In this document: positions 43,451 to 54,270 of the stretch, piece after piece | Layout of the letters: every line of letters starts with the position of its first letter | Position numbering within the stretch: the first letter of the stretch is position 1 | Source: Sycon ciliatum | Taxonomy: Eukaryota > Porifera > Calcarea > Leucosolenida > Sycettidae | Assembly (NCBI RefSeq): GCF_964019385.1 | Contig: NC_088645.1 | Span: forward strand, 27,075,363 to 27,139,362 | DNA length: 64,000 bases | Direction: 5' to 3' | The notes under the pieces: model-generated | Told to the model about the DNA's origin: nothing | Database searches by the model: none | What the model saw: the letters and a program-made list of their open reading frames with translations, nothing else | Made by a program: the position numbers and the translations under genes

Positions 43451-43890
43451 CACAGCTATTGAGGGCAGGAGCAGTCTGGTACGCCAGTGAGCGGCACTGA
43501 TTAAGTGGTTGGTGATATTCTGCGTCAGACACACACTGCGCCTGCTGTGCCAAGTCTGGATGTGTTGCTTGCAGGACTTGATAAAGTAAACAGTCCTGGC
43601 GGGCCGCGGATCGGCTGGCCGTCTAGTTTGGACTCTGGCGCATGTCGCAGAATGTGTACTTGCTATGAAGGTGCTTAGACCCACTTACATATATGTGCCG
43701 TTACCTCCAGCGAGATCCAGTTGTGGTGGTCGTTGCGGAGACACGTCCACACACTTCACTTACAAACTAAGACGGGGGGGAGCCCCAAGTTAAAGTGAGG
43801 GCTTCATCCCACCGGCATGTGTGGATAAACAGGAAGTGTGAGTTACGAAGTCAGAAGAAAGTGTTCAACCGTGTCTCCTGGGATGACTGC

Positions 43891-43963
43891 TACACCTTAG
43901 CTCAGTGGTTAGAGCATGGCTGGCCTGAAGCGAAGATCCCTGGTTCGAGTCCTGGTAGCGAGT
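43891..43963 (+). repeat. tRNA-like sequence (SINE head or tRNA pseudogene)
   Basis: A box tagctcagtggttagagc (43898-43915) and B box ggttcgagtcc (43942-43952) are close to consensus. The D arm pairs. The acceptor ends do not pair, the anticodon loop lacks U33 and the T stem has a mismatch. So it is not a functional tRNA; it could still be an internal RNA polymerase III promoter. Confidence 0.65.
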
Positions 43964-44249
43964 CTGGTTACAGTTAATGTTTTCTTCAGACTTTTCTCAT
44001 TTGTGTCTTTCCCACAAAACATTGAATACTAGTAGTTGATTTTCAATACTTGTTTTCATTTCAATACTACGGTTTTTGTCTCCTCCACGATATTTTAAAA
44101 TAATTGAGTACTACTTCTACAACTTGCTTTCCTCAACTCATTTGAGATTGTACATACCACTAGTTGTCGCGCAGGATTCACGTGTTATTCCAGGTGTTGA
44201 TCTAGGTATTGATTCAGGTGTTGAATTGACTGAAAAAATAATAATAAAC

Positions 44250-44910
44250 GACCATGTACAGTAGCACACGCCAATGGCATAAAAATAAGATCTTCAGAGA
44301 AATAATCACCGTCCACAACAGAGTCAGAGAGACTAACAGGTCCACCAGTGGTTTTAAAGCTGTTCATAAGTCCTTCAGTACGCATGTCCATGAAATAGCC
44401 TTCCGAACCATCGACAAAGTTACTGGCCGGTCAAAGTCGTATCAAGAACCTCAGGCATCGCTTCACCACCTCAGTAAAACGTTAGGCTAAGTCGTGCCAG
44501 ACGTTTGGCGTCCACATGACCGCTTACCTCCTCACGGGCTAAACACCGAGTCAGGTCTTCTCGGCTTCCAACTTTTTACTCCAGCCGAAGTGACGAAGCT
44601 GCTCTCCAGGTTGACGCAAACAAAGCTACGGGGACTGACGGTGTACCATAATTGGTCCTTATGATGACCTCCTCCACACTTGCCCCTTCCTTGAGTGACT
44701 TATTTGACGAGTCCTTGCGATCGGTGAAAGTGGCAGCTGAATTCAAGCACTGTTATGTTTCTCCCCTTTTCAAAGTGGGGACATCGACCATCGCCAGTAC
44801 TTATAGTCCGATACCTCTCCTAACGATCGTGTCCCGCCTGTTAAGCCTACAGTCCATTCAGAAAAGATGTACTTGTAGCTTTTGGCGCGATGCAAGGATC
44901 TACGGGAATT
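44250..44910 (+). mobile_element. LINE ORF2 fragment (linker and RT start)
   Basis: KIFREIITVHNRVRETNRST is ORF2-linker-like. ANKATGTDGVP (about 44618-44650) and SSTLAPSLSDLFDESLRS plus EFKHCYVSPLFKVG are the first RT blocks. It is interrupted by a stop and shifts and ends before motif A. Confidence 0.6.
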
Positions 44911-45536
44911 AACAGGACAATCTGACGGCGTCAAATGTGAACACCATGAATTTTACTACTGTGTGAATTGGAATGCGAATATAGCGTTAGGCGCTCTGAA
45001 TACCTTGCTTCAGAATCCCACTGTTGTCGACTATGCCACACCCTAGCCGCCTTTAATTCACCTACCGCTGGCTGGATATTCATTTTTCGAGGGTCGTGAA
45101 GTATTTGTCTTGCTTACTTAGCAGTTTTCATACAATATCGTTGGACGTCCATGAGGATTTGTCGGCTTTCACTTGACTTCTACTTTTTACCTTATTTGTC
45201 ACCACCCAGTACTCTTTGTGACGTGTTAACTTAAGCAACCTCCTCCTGTGTACCTCTCCTTCTCATTGTGATCAACTTGTGATAGTTGTGTCTGGTAGGG
45301 TTCATTCTGCACCTCCATTATACACTATGCCCTTTGTTTTGATTTATCACATAATGTGAGTTCGTTGAGTGTTCACTCCTTGCGCCAGTATCTTACCAAT
45401 ATAGTGAAGGCAACGGAAGACGACAATGACTTTCTGACTGGGAAGCTGTTTCCCGCTTCTCGATTTGTGTTGATTTGTCACATTATGTAAGTAAGTGGAG
45501 AGTTGACAGGAAGAGGGATGGATCACTAAGCCAGTC
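44911..45536. other. No recognised gene
   Basis: No supported exon. It may include upstream parts of the PLE relic that follows. Confidence 0.35.
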
Positions 45537-46220
45537 GTGTGTGCCTTCCTCAACGGAATCACCACCAGTACAGTTGACATGGGATTGGGGTGGAGTCGGC
45601 AGCAACGACAATACTGCCAATCACATAAACTGAACCCGCTTCTTGGTACAGGGTTGTGCAGGCACCGCAGCTCACCGCAGCTCTTGAGCTGTTGGAACAG
45701 AGACAGCGGAGGTCCACTGCAAACAACTCAACGGAGATATATTCAAGGAATGGTCAAAACCGATACACAGCAGCGAAGAAAAACATTAACCAGAAGCAAA
45801 ACGAAACATGGAGACGCTGATGAGCTACGGACAGAGACACGGGGAAGTCGTGGCAGGGAGAACACGGATGGTATGAGACTGACTGGCGGTGAACATGAGT
45901 TGGATGACAATACGGCGGAAGAGGACTAGGTGGATGATGACAAGGCGGCGGATGACGAGGCGGCGGATGACGATGAGACAGTTGGTGGTGATTGCGAAGA
46001 AACGGACGTTATAAGAAGTCAGGTGGCTTGGAAGGTGATGAAGTTGATAAGGGTTGTTAGCACGTCTGGATTGTTAGGCTGTGTATGACGATACCCACTT
46101 CTTTGTACTATGTCGTGCTCATCATGTACAGCAGTTGGAGGTACTTGAAGCTGTTTGTATTCGTAAGCATAAGCCTGATCTTTGTAATCAAAAAGAACAT
46201 TTTGTAGCACTTACGTTATT
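45537..46220 (+). mobile_element. PLE endonuclease C-terminal relic
   Basis: An acidic Asp/Glu-rich segment (DDDKAADDEAADDDE near 45930-45980, after a TAG) and then FVLCRAHHVQQLEVLEAVCI and KHKPDLCNQKEHF (about 46105-46200), ending TTTTCGTGA. This matches the end of the PLE protein at 40350-40504 (TVLCRGRHGYGLQLKVLEAI, KPNLCVQKDS). Diverged copy with stops; the GIY-YIG start is not visible. Confidence 0.6.
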
Positions 46221-46422
46221 TTCGTGAGTCTACACGGCTTGTTCATGAGTTTATTTCTGCACATTTCATGCCCATTTGTCACACTTACGTTCTAACTATA
46301 GTTTAGACCTCACTTTGATATTACTTACGCCTTTTCTTGTGAGACTAACTTGTATTTTAAGCCTTAGTTTTTTTCGCTTCATCACTTTAGTTGCTACCAG
46401 GTTCGGCCTCGTGTTCTCTGTA

Positions 46423-46465
46423 CTGCGCTGATGAGTCCTCAAGCACGGGACAGTTCTGTCCGCAG
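46423..46465 (+). ncRNA. Hammerhead-like remnant downstream of a PLE
   Basis: CTGCG pairs with CGCAG (stem I), core CTGATGA, stem II GTCC/GGAC, and GTC ahead of the cleavage point. The essential GAA box is replaced (AGTT). A diverged tandem relative lies about 107 bases downstream (46530-46575). About 200 bases after the PLE stop. Judged inactive. Confidence 0.4.
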
Positions 46466-46644
46466 AATGAGAATATTCCGATATTAATAATTTCTCAACC
46501 TCTATCAGGTTTGGCATAAATTCTCTGTGTTGGGTTGACGAGTCCAGAAATGATGAGACAGTGCTGTTCGGAGATTGAATGCCGGTACTTCTAACATAAA
46601 TAGCGCTATGGCTCTTGTCAAATTATTTTTGTTATTTTCAGTTT

Positions 46645-46816
46645 TTGCACGACATTGACCAATGGTACTGACGTTCTAGACCTAACTTGCAATAAGCTCT
46701 AACACATCTCTGAAGCAAACTCCAACAGCCTTCCAACTTGGAAGGTTCTAAGCTACTGAAACAAAATAAGGAGAGGAAGTTGAGCCCAACTAAGATAAGC
46801 ACGACCTAAAAGTCTC
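46645..46816. repeat. Interspersed repeat, second copy
   Basis: Homologous to the two halves of 34580-35170 (see there); here it is uninterrupted, which supports the reading that the other copy was split by a SINE-like insertion. Confidence 0.5.
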
Positions 46817-47040
46817 ACCTGTGAAGGACGTTGGCGGATGTACATGTACGTCGACTACTATAGTGGCCAGACCTTGGACAATACGGTCAAACCAGGATTC
46901 AAGGACGGAAAGCAACTTTCCACACAACTTGTATGGCGCAAAGATGCGAAGATCAATTAAAGGGGAAGCTATGCGAACAGGGATCATGCAAAACCAAACG
47001 CCTTAATGAAACCTTGATCTTTGGTTCCTTGGTTCTTCTT

Positions 47041-47285
47041 CGTTTCTATAAAACTATCTTTGGCTCTCCATCCGAGTCAATTCTTGCACACCTGATGAGC
47101 CGTCCTTATCCATACGGCAAAACACTCATCGTGTGAAACTGCTGCATGTTGTTCCTGCTTATTGTGCTTCTAAATTGTCATGGTCGACGTACAGTGCTGT
47201 TGTATTGAGGCGCTCGGTTTTCCTTTGTCCTTTTTCTTTCTATAACTTTATCCTTGGCTCTCCATCTGAGTGCATAGTGTGTTTT
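47041..47285 (+). repeat. Tandem repeat (about 187-bp period) with hammerhead-like core
   Basis: tttctataaaactatctttg with ggctctccatccgagt (47043-47077) recurs as ctttctataactttatcctt with ggctctccatctgagt (47227-47272). The first unit holds a hammerhead-like fold at 47087-47135; the second is interrupted before it. Confidence 0.5.
47087..47135 (+). ncRNA. Hammerhead-like fold, probably decayed
   Basis: Stem I CACAC/GTGTG, core CTGATGA, a strong stem II GCCGT/ACGGC with a 10-base loop, then AAAACACTCATC where GAAAC...GTC is expected. Two G-to-A changes (G12 of the GAA box, and the stem III G) would explain the difference. Likely inactive. Confidence 0.45.
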
Positions 47286-47717
47286 CAAAAATTAATGATT
47301 TGGTGCATTCAGTGCAGGTGCAGGGTAAGACAAAAAAAAACAGAATAGAACGTACCCGTAGTAGTAGCCAGATCCGTAGGAATAACTGCAAAATATAACG
47401 GAAAAATGCACACACGCACATATACCAGCACACAGATACCAGCACCCAAAGGACATGCGTTATATACAGAAATACATAAGATTACTTTGTCTTTCTGTTT
47501 AATATTAGAGGGTGCGACAGAGCTCTCGCTCTCGACCGATGAATAAAATGTTGATATCACCTCCACCATTACACTGCGCTCGAAACCAAATTAGCGCTAA
47601 CTGTCACAGGATAAATCTAAAACATCAACAACATGGATAAGTGAGAAAATATCTGCCCAGGGCTGACCAAACAAACCACGTTATACTACTTGAGCAATTG
47701 TAAATGAAGGAACTTAC

Positions 47718-47834
47718 GTTGACATTTGCCCATGGTCCACTGGAGGTTTTGTCCACAAATACAGTTGACAGCTGCCATTCTCCCTACATGATTACATTCC
47801 ACCACGTGAGTGTCATTGCATTCCAAAATGCACC
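47718..47834 (-). CDS. Receptor exon: EGF-like domain
   Basis: A 117-bp exon (39 codons) on minus, between CTCCAG (AG 47836-47835) and GTAAGT (47717-47712), phase 1 at both ends. There is no stop in frame. The cysteine spacing is C-x3-C-x7-C-x10-C-x-C-x10-C, with CNDTHVVEC and VNCICGQNLQW visible, which fits an EGF-like fold; a short CCP-like variant is the alternative. It sits between the CCP exon (49510-49695) and the TM exon on the same strand, all phase 1. Confidence 0.75.
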
Positions 47835-48019
47835 CTGGAGGGGAGAAATGATATATATTATAATATTAATAATAGGAAAGGTTTTCTCCCCACACCGGAG
47901 CTCGCGCTATTCCGCCGACTTTACTTGACACTTGACTGACTCACGACTGCCATCCAGAGCACACGAGAAGTCCATCGAACCTTCGACTCGGCAAACCTGC
48001 AAGGAAGCACCACTCCCTG

Positions 48020-48063
48020 CTCAATACACAGTGTTTCGGGGAATTCACCCCTCATCAGTTGAG
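48020..48063 (-). ncRNA. Hammerhead ribozyme, family 3 copy b
   Basis: On minus: stem I CTCAA/TTGAG, core CTGATGA, stem II GGGG-TGAATT-CCCC, GAA, stem III ACA-CTG-TGT, scissile A with cleavage before TTGAG. Every helix is fully paired and all core residues match the consensus. Confidence 0.85.
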
Positions 48064-48496
48064 CTTGAGTAGGCTGGAGAAGATTGTGCCTGAAGAGCAC
48101 CACTTTTATAGTGCTCTCCAGGCACAAACATCACCAGGGATACAAATTTACAATGACGCTCCGCTTCCAGCGCGACAAACACCTCGTGAACACCAGATAG
48201 CAGCGTGAGTCAGTGTCGCTCCTGGACGGCGAGACAGACGTCGAGGACCCTCGGTCTTTCGCAACGCTGTCACCTTCAAACCAACTAGTCGCAAGCCCGC
48301 GCTTGGCACAACAGTACGAAGTAGTGGTTGCGACTTCGGCGATGATTTGTAAGAAAGGTTTGCTCCCCACACCGGAGCTCGCGCTATTCCGCCGACTTTG
48401 CTTGACACTTGACTGACTCACAACTGCCATCCAGAGCACACGAGAAGTCCATCGAACCTTCGACTCGGCAAACCTGCAAGAAAGCACCACTCCCTG

Positions 48497-48540
48497 CTCA
48501 ATACACAGTGTTTCGGGGAATTCACCCCTCATCAGTTGAG
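48497..48540 (-). ncRNA. Hammerhead ribozyme, family 3 copy c
   Basis: Identical fold to 48020-48063, 477 bases away. Cleavage at both sites of a transcript across the dimer would release a unit-length RNA with the ends needed for circularisation (inference from known hammerhead biology). Confidence 0.85.
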
Positions 48541-48959
48541 CTTGAGTAGGCTGAGGAAGATTGTGCCTGAAGAGCACCACTTATATAGTGCTCTCCAGGC
48601 ACAAACATCACCAGGGATACAAACTTACAGAGACGCTCCGCTTCCAGCGCGACAAACACCTCGTGAACACCAGATAGCAGCGTGAGTCAGTGTAGAAACC
48701 TTTCTTACAAATCATCGCCGAAGTCGCAACCACTACTTCGTATTATCACTCCCTTAGTATTGACTCGCATAGATTTTTGCCATGCAAAAGCAGTCAAATA
48801 TTCCTGCATATTTCACTCCTTAGGGCTATATTGACTGCTTATATTTGACTGCTTAGGGGTTGCGCAGTTGAACGGTGCCTAGTGCAGTATTGTCACTGCA
48901 TGAGTAGGTGGTGGTGCAACGGTTGTGCAATCATAAAACCGGGGTTCATGAGGTTATCG

Positions 48960-49290
48960 TTCTGGAATTTGAAATACGGACTGTTTGTCGTGATAAATCT
49001 AATGTTGACTTTGTACTTGGTCAGTATAGGAAGTAAAAACCTCGTAAAAGACCTCGGCTTCGCCTCGGTCTTTTACTCGGCTTTTATTTCCTATATTGAC
49101 CTCGTACTCAGTCAATAGTAGATACATATTAATAATGCAATGAATATAACTAAAGGCGCACTCATATAACAACCATGGGGACGAATCATGTATTCCAGAA
49201 CGTTTTCTTGTCACAATTTCGTCCCAATGGTTGTGATATGAGTGCGCATTTAGTTATATTCATTGCATTATTAAGATTATTGTATCCAGC
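48960..49290. mobile_element. Foldback element with nested palindromes
   Basis: 49012-49105 is a near-perfect hairpin (gtcagtataggaagtaaaa against its complement, centred on ggcttcgcc). 49128-49187 pairs with 49218-49274 (taataatgcaatgaatata against its complement). cgttctggaat at 48958 has an inverted partner at 49193. No ORF. Confidence 0.65.
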
Positions 49291-49352
49291 TCCGCCATGA
49301 CTTGAACCCGAGACCTTGTTTGTCCCGAGCAATACTCTAACAGTGTAATCCA
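49287..49352 (-). repeat. tRNA-derived sequence (SINE head)
   Basis: On minus: gttagagtattgctcgggac, then ctcgggttcaagtcatgg, a near-consensus B box. The A-box region is disrupted (ttacactg). A tRNA-like remnant, not a functional tRNA. Confidence 0.5.
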
Positions 49353-49509
49353 TGGGACAAGGGCGAACTTAGAAGGCGCGGACAGGATTTCACCCCAACG
49401 GCCAAATGTGAATGTTTGTTTGCTTGGAAGAGATATTTGAAGCACTTGATATTCCTTAAATATTTTGTTTGTAATTGCATAACTGGTGTACTTCGAGGTA
49501 AAGACTTAC

Positions 49510-49695
49510 TTTCACATAAAGGTTGCCTTGGTTGCCACCTTCCATTGCCCTGGCATGTAGACTGGGTTATTTCCATACTATTGTTAGACAAAAAACCTGT
49601 TATGCATTCGATGGATACTGTGGTACCTGGTAGTGTGTTGAAACTGGCAACAGGTTTGTAATTGAACTTGGTGTCAGTGAGAGTAGGACATTGCA
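49510..49695 (-). CDS. Receptor exon: CCP/sushi domain
   Basis: A 186-bp exon (62 codons), phase 1 at both ends, between TTCCCAG (AG 49697-49696) and GTAAGT (49509-49504). It encodes a complete complement-control-protein module with four cysteines: QCPTL, SIECITGF, QSTCQGNGRW and QPLCE. The Gly-Arg-Trp before the last cysteine is the family hallmark. The C1-C3/C2-C4 disulfide pattern is expected. It lies between the Ig exon (52943-53332) and the EGF-like exon on the same strand. Confidence 0.85.
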
Positions 49696-49699
49696 CTGG

Positions 49700-52335
49700 G
49701 AAGAAAGAGACAACATTCAATGCAGTTACTCACAATAAGTGAACAGCCCGCAACTAAAACCATTACTGTGATGGTCCATAGAGATAGAAGCAGACAATAT
49801 TTTGCTAATTACACGGAACATGGGTGTACCCAGACCTGCTGCACTTGTCCATGTTCTGTTGAAAACTAATTATTCACAGATTTCAATAGGACAAGTATAG
49901 GTGACAATTTGATGAAACCTGGAAAGCGAATAACAACCCGTGTTAACATGACAGGAAAACAACAACTTTGGAATGGGAGAGCACGCACGGTTTTGTAAGA
50001 AGTGTGCTCGGTGTGCGTGGCTAATTTTCATGGAGAGATTACCATCAGTACATTCACCCTAATGGTTATTGCATGGCTGAAGAAATTGTTGCTAGTTCAG
50101 TTATCCGACATGTTGAAGAAGGAGAAGGTGATGGAAGGTAAGGATTCTGAATAGCTTCAAGTGCAATGCCAGCAACCGAACAGCAGCAACAATTAGCAGC
50201 TAGTGCAGTGCCAGAGGCTGCCTCACTTTGTTCAGTTCGTCCCTTGATGAATCCCCCTTGGCCACGCTCGTACGTGGCACAGGTGATAAACAATATCTCG
50301 GTATGCCTGGAAAGTGGCCAGATGTTGTGTATTTCCCTTAGCACTCTCAACCATGTCAATTACTAGCTCTATACTCAACATACAATACGTGTGCACATCA
50401 GAACTGTGCATTGTGATCTGCATGCATATATGACATGTACATTTGGCTTCATGTTCAAATTAATATTTTCCAAATTTGCTCTTGAAGTTTGATAACAGTC
50501 TACTTGAGGAACTTCAGCAAGCGAGATATAGATCATGATCGATGTCTCATGTTTGTACAAACCCAAAACACGACGGCATCAGTGAATCAGATGCGCAGGT
50601 CATGACGTATACATGCATGTATATTCTGTCCTCAGACTCCTCACATACAACGGAGGCGAACGGTTGTGTAGCCCTTACAGCAAGTTTCACGCATTTCATC
50701 GATCACCAGACTGCAGTATTTGGCATTCACCCTGAATGCCATATGCTACTATTTGATGATCGCTCAATTGCGTGCAACTTGGAGTTACAGCTACACACTG
50801 TGTGACATCATTTCGCCTCCGTTGTATGCTGCTCTGCCTCGAGCTGCCTCAACTGGCCTTGTTGGCTTATGTGCTAGACCAATAACAACACATTGTAAAT
50901 ATACCATGCGTGCCTGAATTCAGTATTTCACAATATTGCAGAGCACTTCAAGATTCACGCGCGGACGCGCAGCAAATGCCACGTAGATGAGCTAAAGGCT
51001 GTTTACATTGCCAAAACCACAGCCTAAACTTTGTAGACAGCAGGAATTTGTAACGAAACGAGTGCTATTTTGACCTCCCGCCTCTCTGTAATAATTTTTG
51101 TACTTTTTCGTGCAACTCACACAATCAATCATAATTTCTCCACCGATATGCTGTATTTAGGAAAATTCACTTTTCAACTCCAAACTCCAAAAACTCCGAT
51201 TCAAATTCAAATTTACATTGCACCAAATTTTCGGGCCTGGCCAATCCTCAGGGTAATGAATGACAAAATGTCAATTGCATAGGTACTTATTGAACTATAT
51301 GTATGAAGACAACAACTAATGACACTGAGAATCTGAGAACGTTAACTTGTTGGTGTGAATATGCTTGGTGACGATTATGAAGGAAATAATTGTAGGTGAT
51401 GTATGTCTCAGCAGTAACGTGTGTTTGTATTAGGGGGGGGGGGGGGGAGCTTCAATTAATCTCATTGGACAGATGCAAATACAGAGGGATAAATTGTCTA
51501 CCCACATTTACGACATGCCTTGGCAACAGATATACATATACAAGGGTAGAATATTACTAACCCATAATTCTTCCTTGAATTGATGGTGTGTGTGTGTGTA
51601 CGTGTGTGTCTGTGTGGGTATCTGTGGATATCTGTGTGCGCGCGCGTGTGTGTGTGTGTGTGTGCGTGTGTGTACGCAATCGCCATCGCTGTTCAACGCA
51701 CTGCCACCGTCCAACGGCTAGATAACGGGACAAGTTCCCGCATATTTGTATCTGCTCTCGCCTTTTGCGATTCGTCTCGCATCTGGAGCGTGATTGGGTA
51801 GCGTAATCTTTCTCTCTCTCTCTGCTGCCCCTCTGGGGCCCACGTGACCCTAGTGGTAGTGGCTCTACTGGACGGGACAGGTGCGTGTGTGTGTGTTTGT
51901 GTGTGCATTGGCTACTAATGGTAGTCGGCTAAGTGCGCTCGGAGGATTATAAGGGGAGGAGAGATTGTTGATATGTTGTATAAACTATAAGTGGACAGCG
52001 TTGTGCTTCGTCACATTATCACCATGTACAGATTTGAGAAATAAAGTTTGATCCGTTCTTTCTTTTATTTGAATTCGTTTACTTGAGTAATGGTACGGAA
52101 GGCCTAATCATAGGCAACTGGCTTCGTCTCTTCGTGTGCCAATATATCTCCATTGTTAAAGAAATATAACCTTAACCCTTTGGGCCTACCCTGAAGTGAC
52201 CGCAAGCCGAAATGTCCTGCATATTGTGTGTGCATTGTTCATTTTTCATCGCAGCAGTGATTCCACTTTACCAATTGTGACATTACTCTGCTTTTGCTTT
52301 GGCTCATTACTTAGTTAACGAAAAGGCGGCGAGGA
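49700..52335. other. Receptor intron; simple repeats and remnants
   Basis: No further exon recognised. Contents: a decayed family 2 hammerhead relative near 50688-50710 on minus (core CTGGTGA, stems unpaired), a G13 run at about 51434-51447, a TG/GT tract at 51584-51672, and caaataaa-like LINE tail sequence near 52065-52080. Confidence 0.5.
51584..51672. repeat. (TG)n microsatellite
   Basis: Imperfect TG repeat with CG interruptions. Confidence 0.9.
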
Positions 52336-52341
52336 GACAAT

Positions 52342-52765
52342 AACTTAATTAATGCGATTAAGAGTAAAAGTGAAGCGAACATTACGAAATGATGAATGAG
52401 AATACATGTATTAAAATTGATGTTTCTAATCGATTTTCTTGAGACTATCATCAGGGAAAAATCGTCTCACAATGGAGGCTATACGGAGAAACAAACTACT
52501 TATAGGTCTATAGGATAGCGGGAAGTATACTAGGTGAGGTGTGAAAAAAACACTAAATTGGGAGAGAAGAAGAAAGAAATTTGAAGAAAAGATGTGAGAG
52601 TGTTCCGACGGTGTGAGCTACTACAAAAGGTGGGTGAAATGAAGGCGTGGAAGCAGGTGAATGTAATAGTCTTAAGAAAATCGATTAGGAGCATCAGTTT
52701 TAATACATGTATTTTCATTCATCATTTCGTAATGTCCGCTTCACTTTTACTATTAATCGCATTAA
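52342..52765. mobile_element. Inverted-repeat PLE remnant
   Basis: About 100-base arms (52342-52445 and 52665-52765) are reverse complements (aatacatgtattaaaattga and on). The left arm carries a decayed hammerhead (52422-52459, minus), and the right arm a further decayed copy near 52670-52700. The spacer is A-rich. No coding sequence. Confidence 0.6.
52422..52459 (-). ncRNA. Hammerhead fold, family 1b, decayed
   Basis: On minus: core CTGATGA, 9-base loop II tagtctcaa, GAA, stem III AAT-CG-ATT, then A. Stem I (TTTCC/GAAAC) has two mismatches. Stem III equals that of 38815-38850. Confidence 0.45.
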
Positions 52766-52942
52766 TATTTAGTAAACGTTCGCTCTAATTCCGGAACGTC
52801 TTGGAGTGCATGATTGGGCTTTCTACTGCAGCCAACAGTGGCGGTGAAAGGTTTAACGTGACTGATTTTTTAGTTGTCATCGCCCTCATCACACCAGTTA
52901 GTGGCTAAAAACAAGTAATTCTGAGCAAATATCGTTACCAAC

Positions 52943-53332
52943 CTTGAATAGTGACAGAGACAGTGGTAGATAGTGCCTTGGCGGAATTCACACATCTGTC
53001 AATCGCACTTTGTGGCCGTTGAGGACTTGATCCCATTCCAATACAATCAAAGTTTGTAGTATACGATGTTGTACAGATTACATTAAAGGTAACACCTGAT
53101 GTATCACTTTCTGTAAACATAATCTGGGAATCATTCCTCCGGAAGCTGAACATAGAATCCACCATATTCGTATATGTCAGCGTCTGTATCTTCTGTGAGT
53201 CCAGAGATAATGTTAAGCTCCAAGATACGTTGAGAGGAAAGTTTCCACTTGACATGCATGGTATGGTGTACGAAACACCAGAGTAGGGCAATGTCAGTGA
53301 TGTAGGTGATAGTCCAGACTGAACTTGTTCAG
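52943..53332 (-). CDS. Receptor exon: second Ig-like domain
   Basis: A 390-bp exon (130 codons) on minus after TCGTACAG (AG 53334-53333), phase 1. The end is placed at CAAG before GTTGGT (donor 52942-52941), which keeps phase 1; a donor 4 bases later (GTAACG) is possible. Ig features: strand B Cys in YTIPCMSS, Trp in LNVSWSLT, strand F Cys in FNVICTTS. Two further cysteines (FDCIG, DRCVN) may make an extra disulfide. NVS and NDS are potential N-glycosylation sites. It lies between the Ig exon at 62 kb and the CCP exon. Confidence 0.75.
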
Positions 53333-53412
53333 CTGTACGAGAAAGACACACGGGTACAGCACTGAAATACATGATACAACTGACCAGGCGAAAACAGTCT
53401 TCACAGCACCTT

Positions 53413-54270
53413 AAGAGAGCATGCCTGAGAAAACCAGAAAATATGTGCAAGTCGATCTCTCAGATTTCGCCCAAATTTTGCAGGTAGGTTTGCTTTGGGG
53501 TGTAGATCGACATTCCAAAGCCCGCGCAAAATCTTTTGTAGTGAACTATGAAATTGGTATACCCCTCAATATTGGCCAAATATTGGCATGATTTATGGGT
53601 CTACAAACGAGCCACGGCACAACGTACAAGAACAAGCTACGAACAAAACTTCATCAAGCCAACATTACCTCACCTTAGAAGAGTTCTTGGGGCAGCAGCA
53701 CTTAGCCACGCCAGCATCCCAGAAGACGAGGGCAATCACCTCAAACACTATACACTATTCAAAATTGTTTACTTCAAGAAAACCCAAAAAGGATGATGGG
53801 GGACATGTCCTCAGTGCTAGAAGAGGTGTTCTACTATCTGCCGGTGTATAGTGTTTGCTAATTGAGGACGTAGCTCGCTGTTTTATCAGCGCTTGTAATT
53901 TGGCTATTCTCAAGACGATCATTTCTGGCGTCAAGAGATGATTGCCCTCGTCTTCTGGGATGCTGGCGTGGCTAAATGCTGCTGCCCCAAGAACTCTTCT
54001 AAGGTGAGGTAATGCTGGCTTGATAGCGTTTTGTTAGTAGCTTGTTCTTGTTCTTGTACGCTGTGCTTTGTCTCGTTTGTAGACCCATAAATCGTGCCAA
54101 TATTGGGCCAATATTGAGGGGTATGCCAATTTCATGGTTCCCTTCAAAAGATTTTGCGCGGGGTTTGGTGTGTCAATCTACATCCAAAAGCAAACCTACC
54201 TGCAAATGTTAGCGAAATCTGAGAGATCGACTTGCACATATGTTCTGGTTTTCTCATACATGCTCTCTTA
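53413..54270. mobile_element. Foldback element with long inverted repeats
   Basis: Arms of about 330 bases (53413-53745 and 53930-54270) are reverse complements at high identity, for example agagagcatg at the left outer edge against catgctctct at the right, and tgcaggtaggtttgct against its complement. The spacer is about 185 bases. No transposase. It starts about 80 bases upstream of the Ig exon, in the intron. Confidence 0.75.

Larger units (their letters stand above)
47873..48740 (-). mobile_element. Tandem 477-bp non-coding units with hammerheads and an inverted end
   Basis: Unit 1 (about 47873-48351) and unit 2 (about 48352-48690, partial) are near identical, from cccacaccggagctcgcgct to accagatagcagcgtgagtc. 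48692-48740 is the reverse complement of 48314-48362. Each unit has one hammerhead, spaced 477 bases apart. No ORF of a retroelement is present. A head-to-tail dimer with a snap-back end resembles PLE terminal repeats and also animal retrozymes. It lies in the intron between the EGF and CCP exons. Confidence 0.75.

Noticed and set aside
42809-43684. Possible receptor exon between the EGF and TM exons
   Set aside because: The frames lack phase 1 AG/GT borders and domain motifs, and the area is a diverged direct repeat.
43891-43963. Functional tRNA gene
   Set aside because: A and B boxes are good, but the acceptor stem does not pair, U33 is absent and the T stem is mismatched.
45808-45850. CTGATGAGCTACGG as a hammerhead core
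   Set aside because: Lies in a PLE-like reading frame; no GAA box with matching stems.
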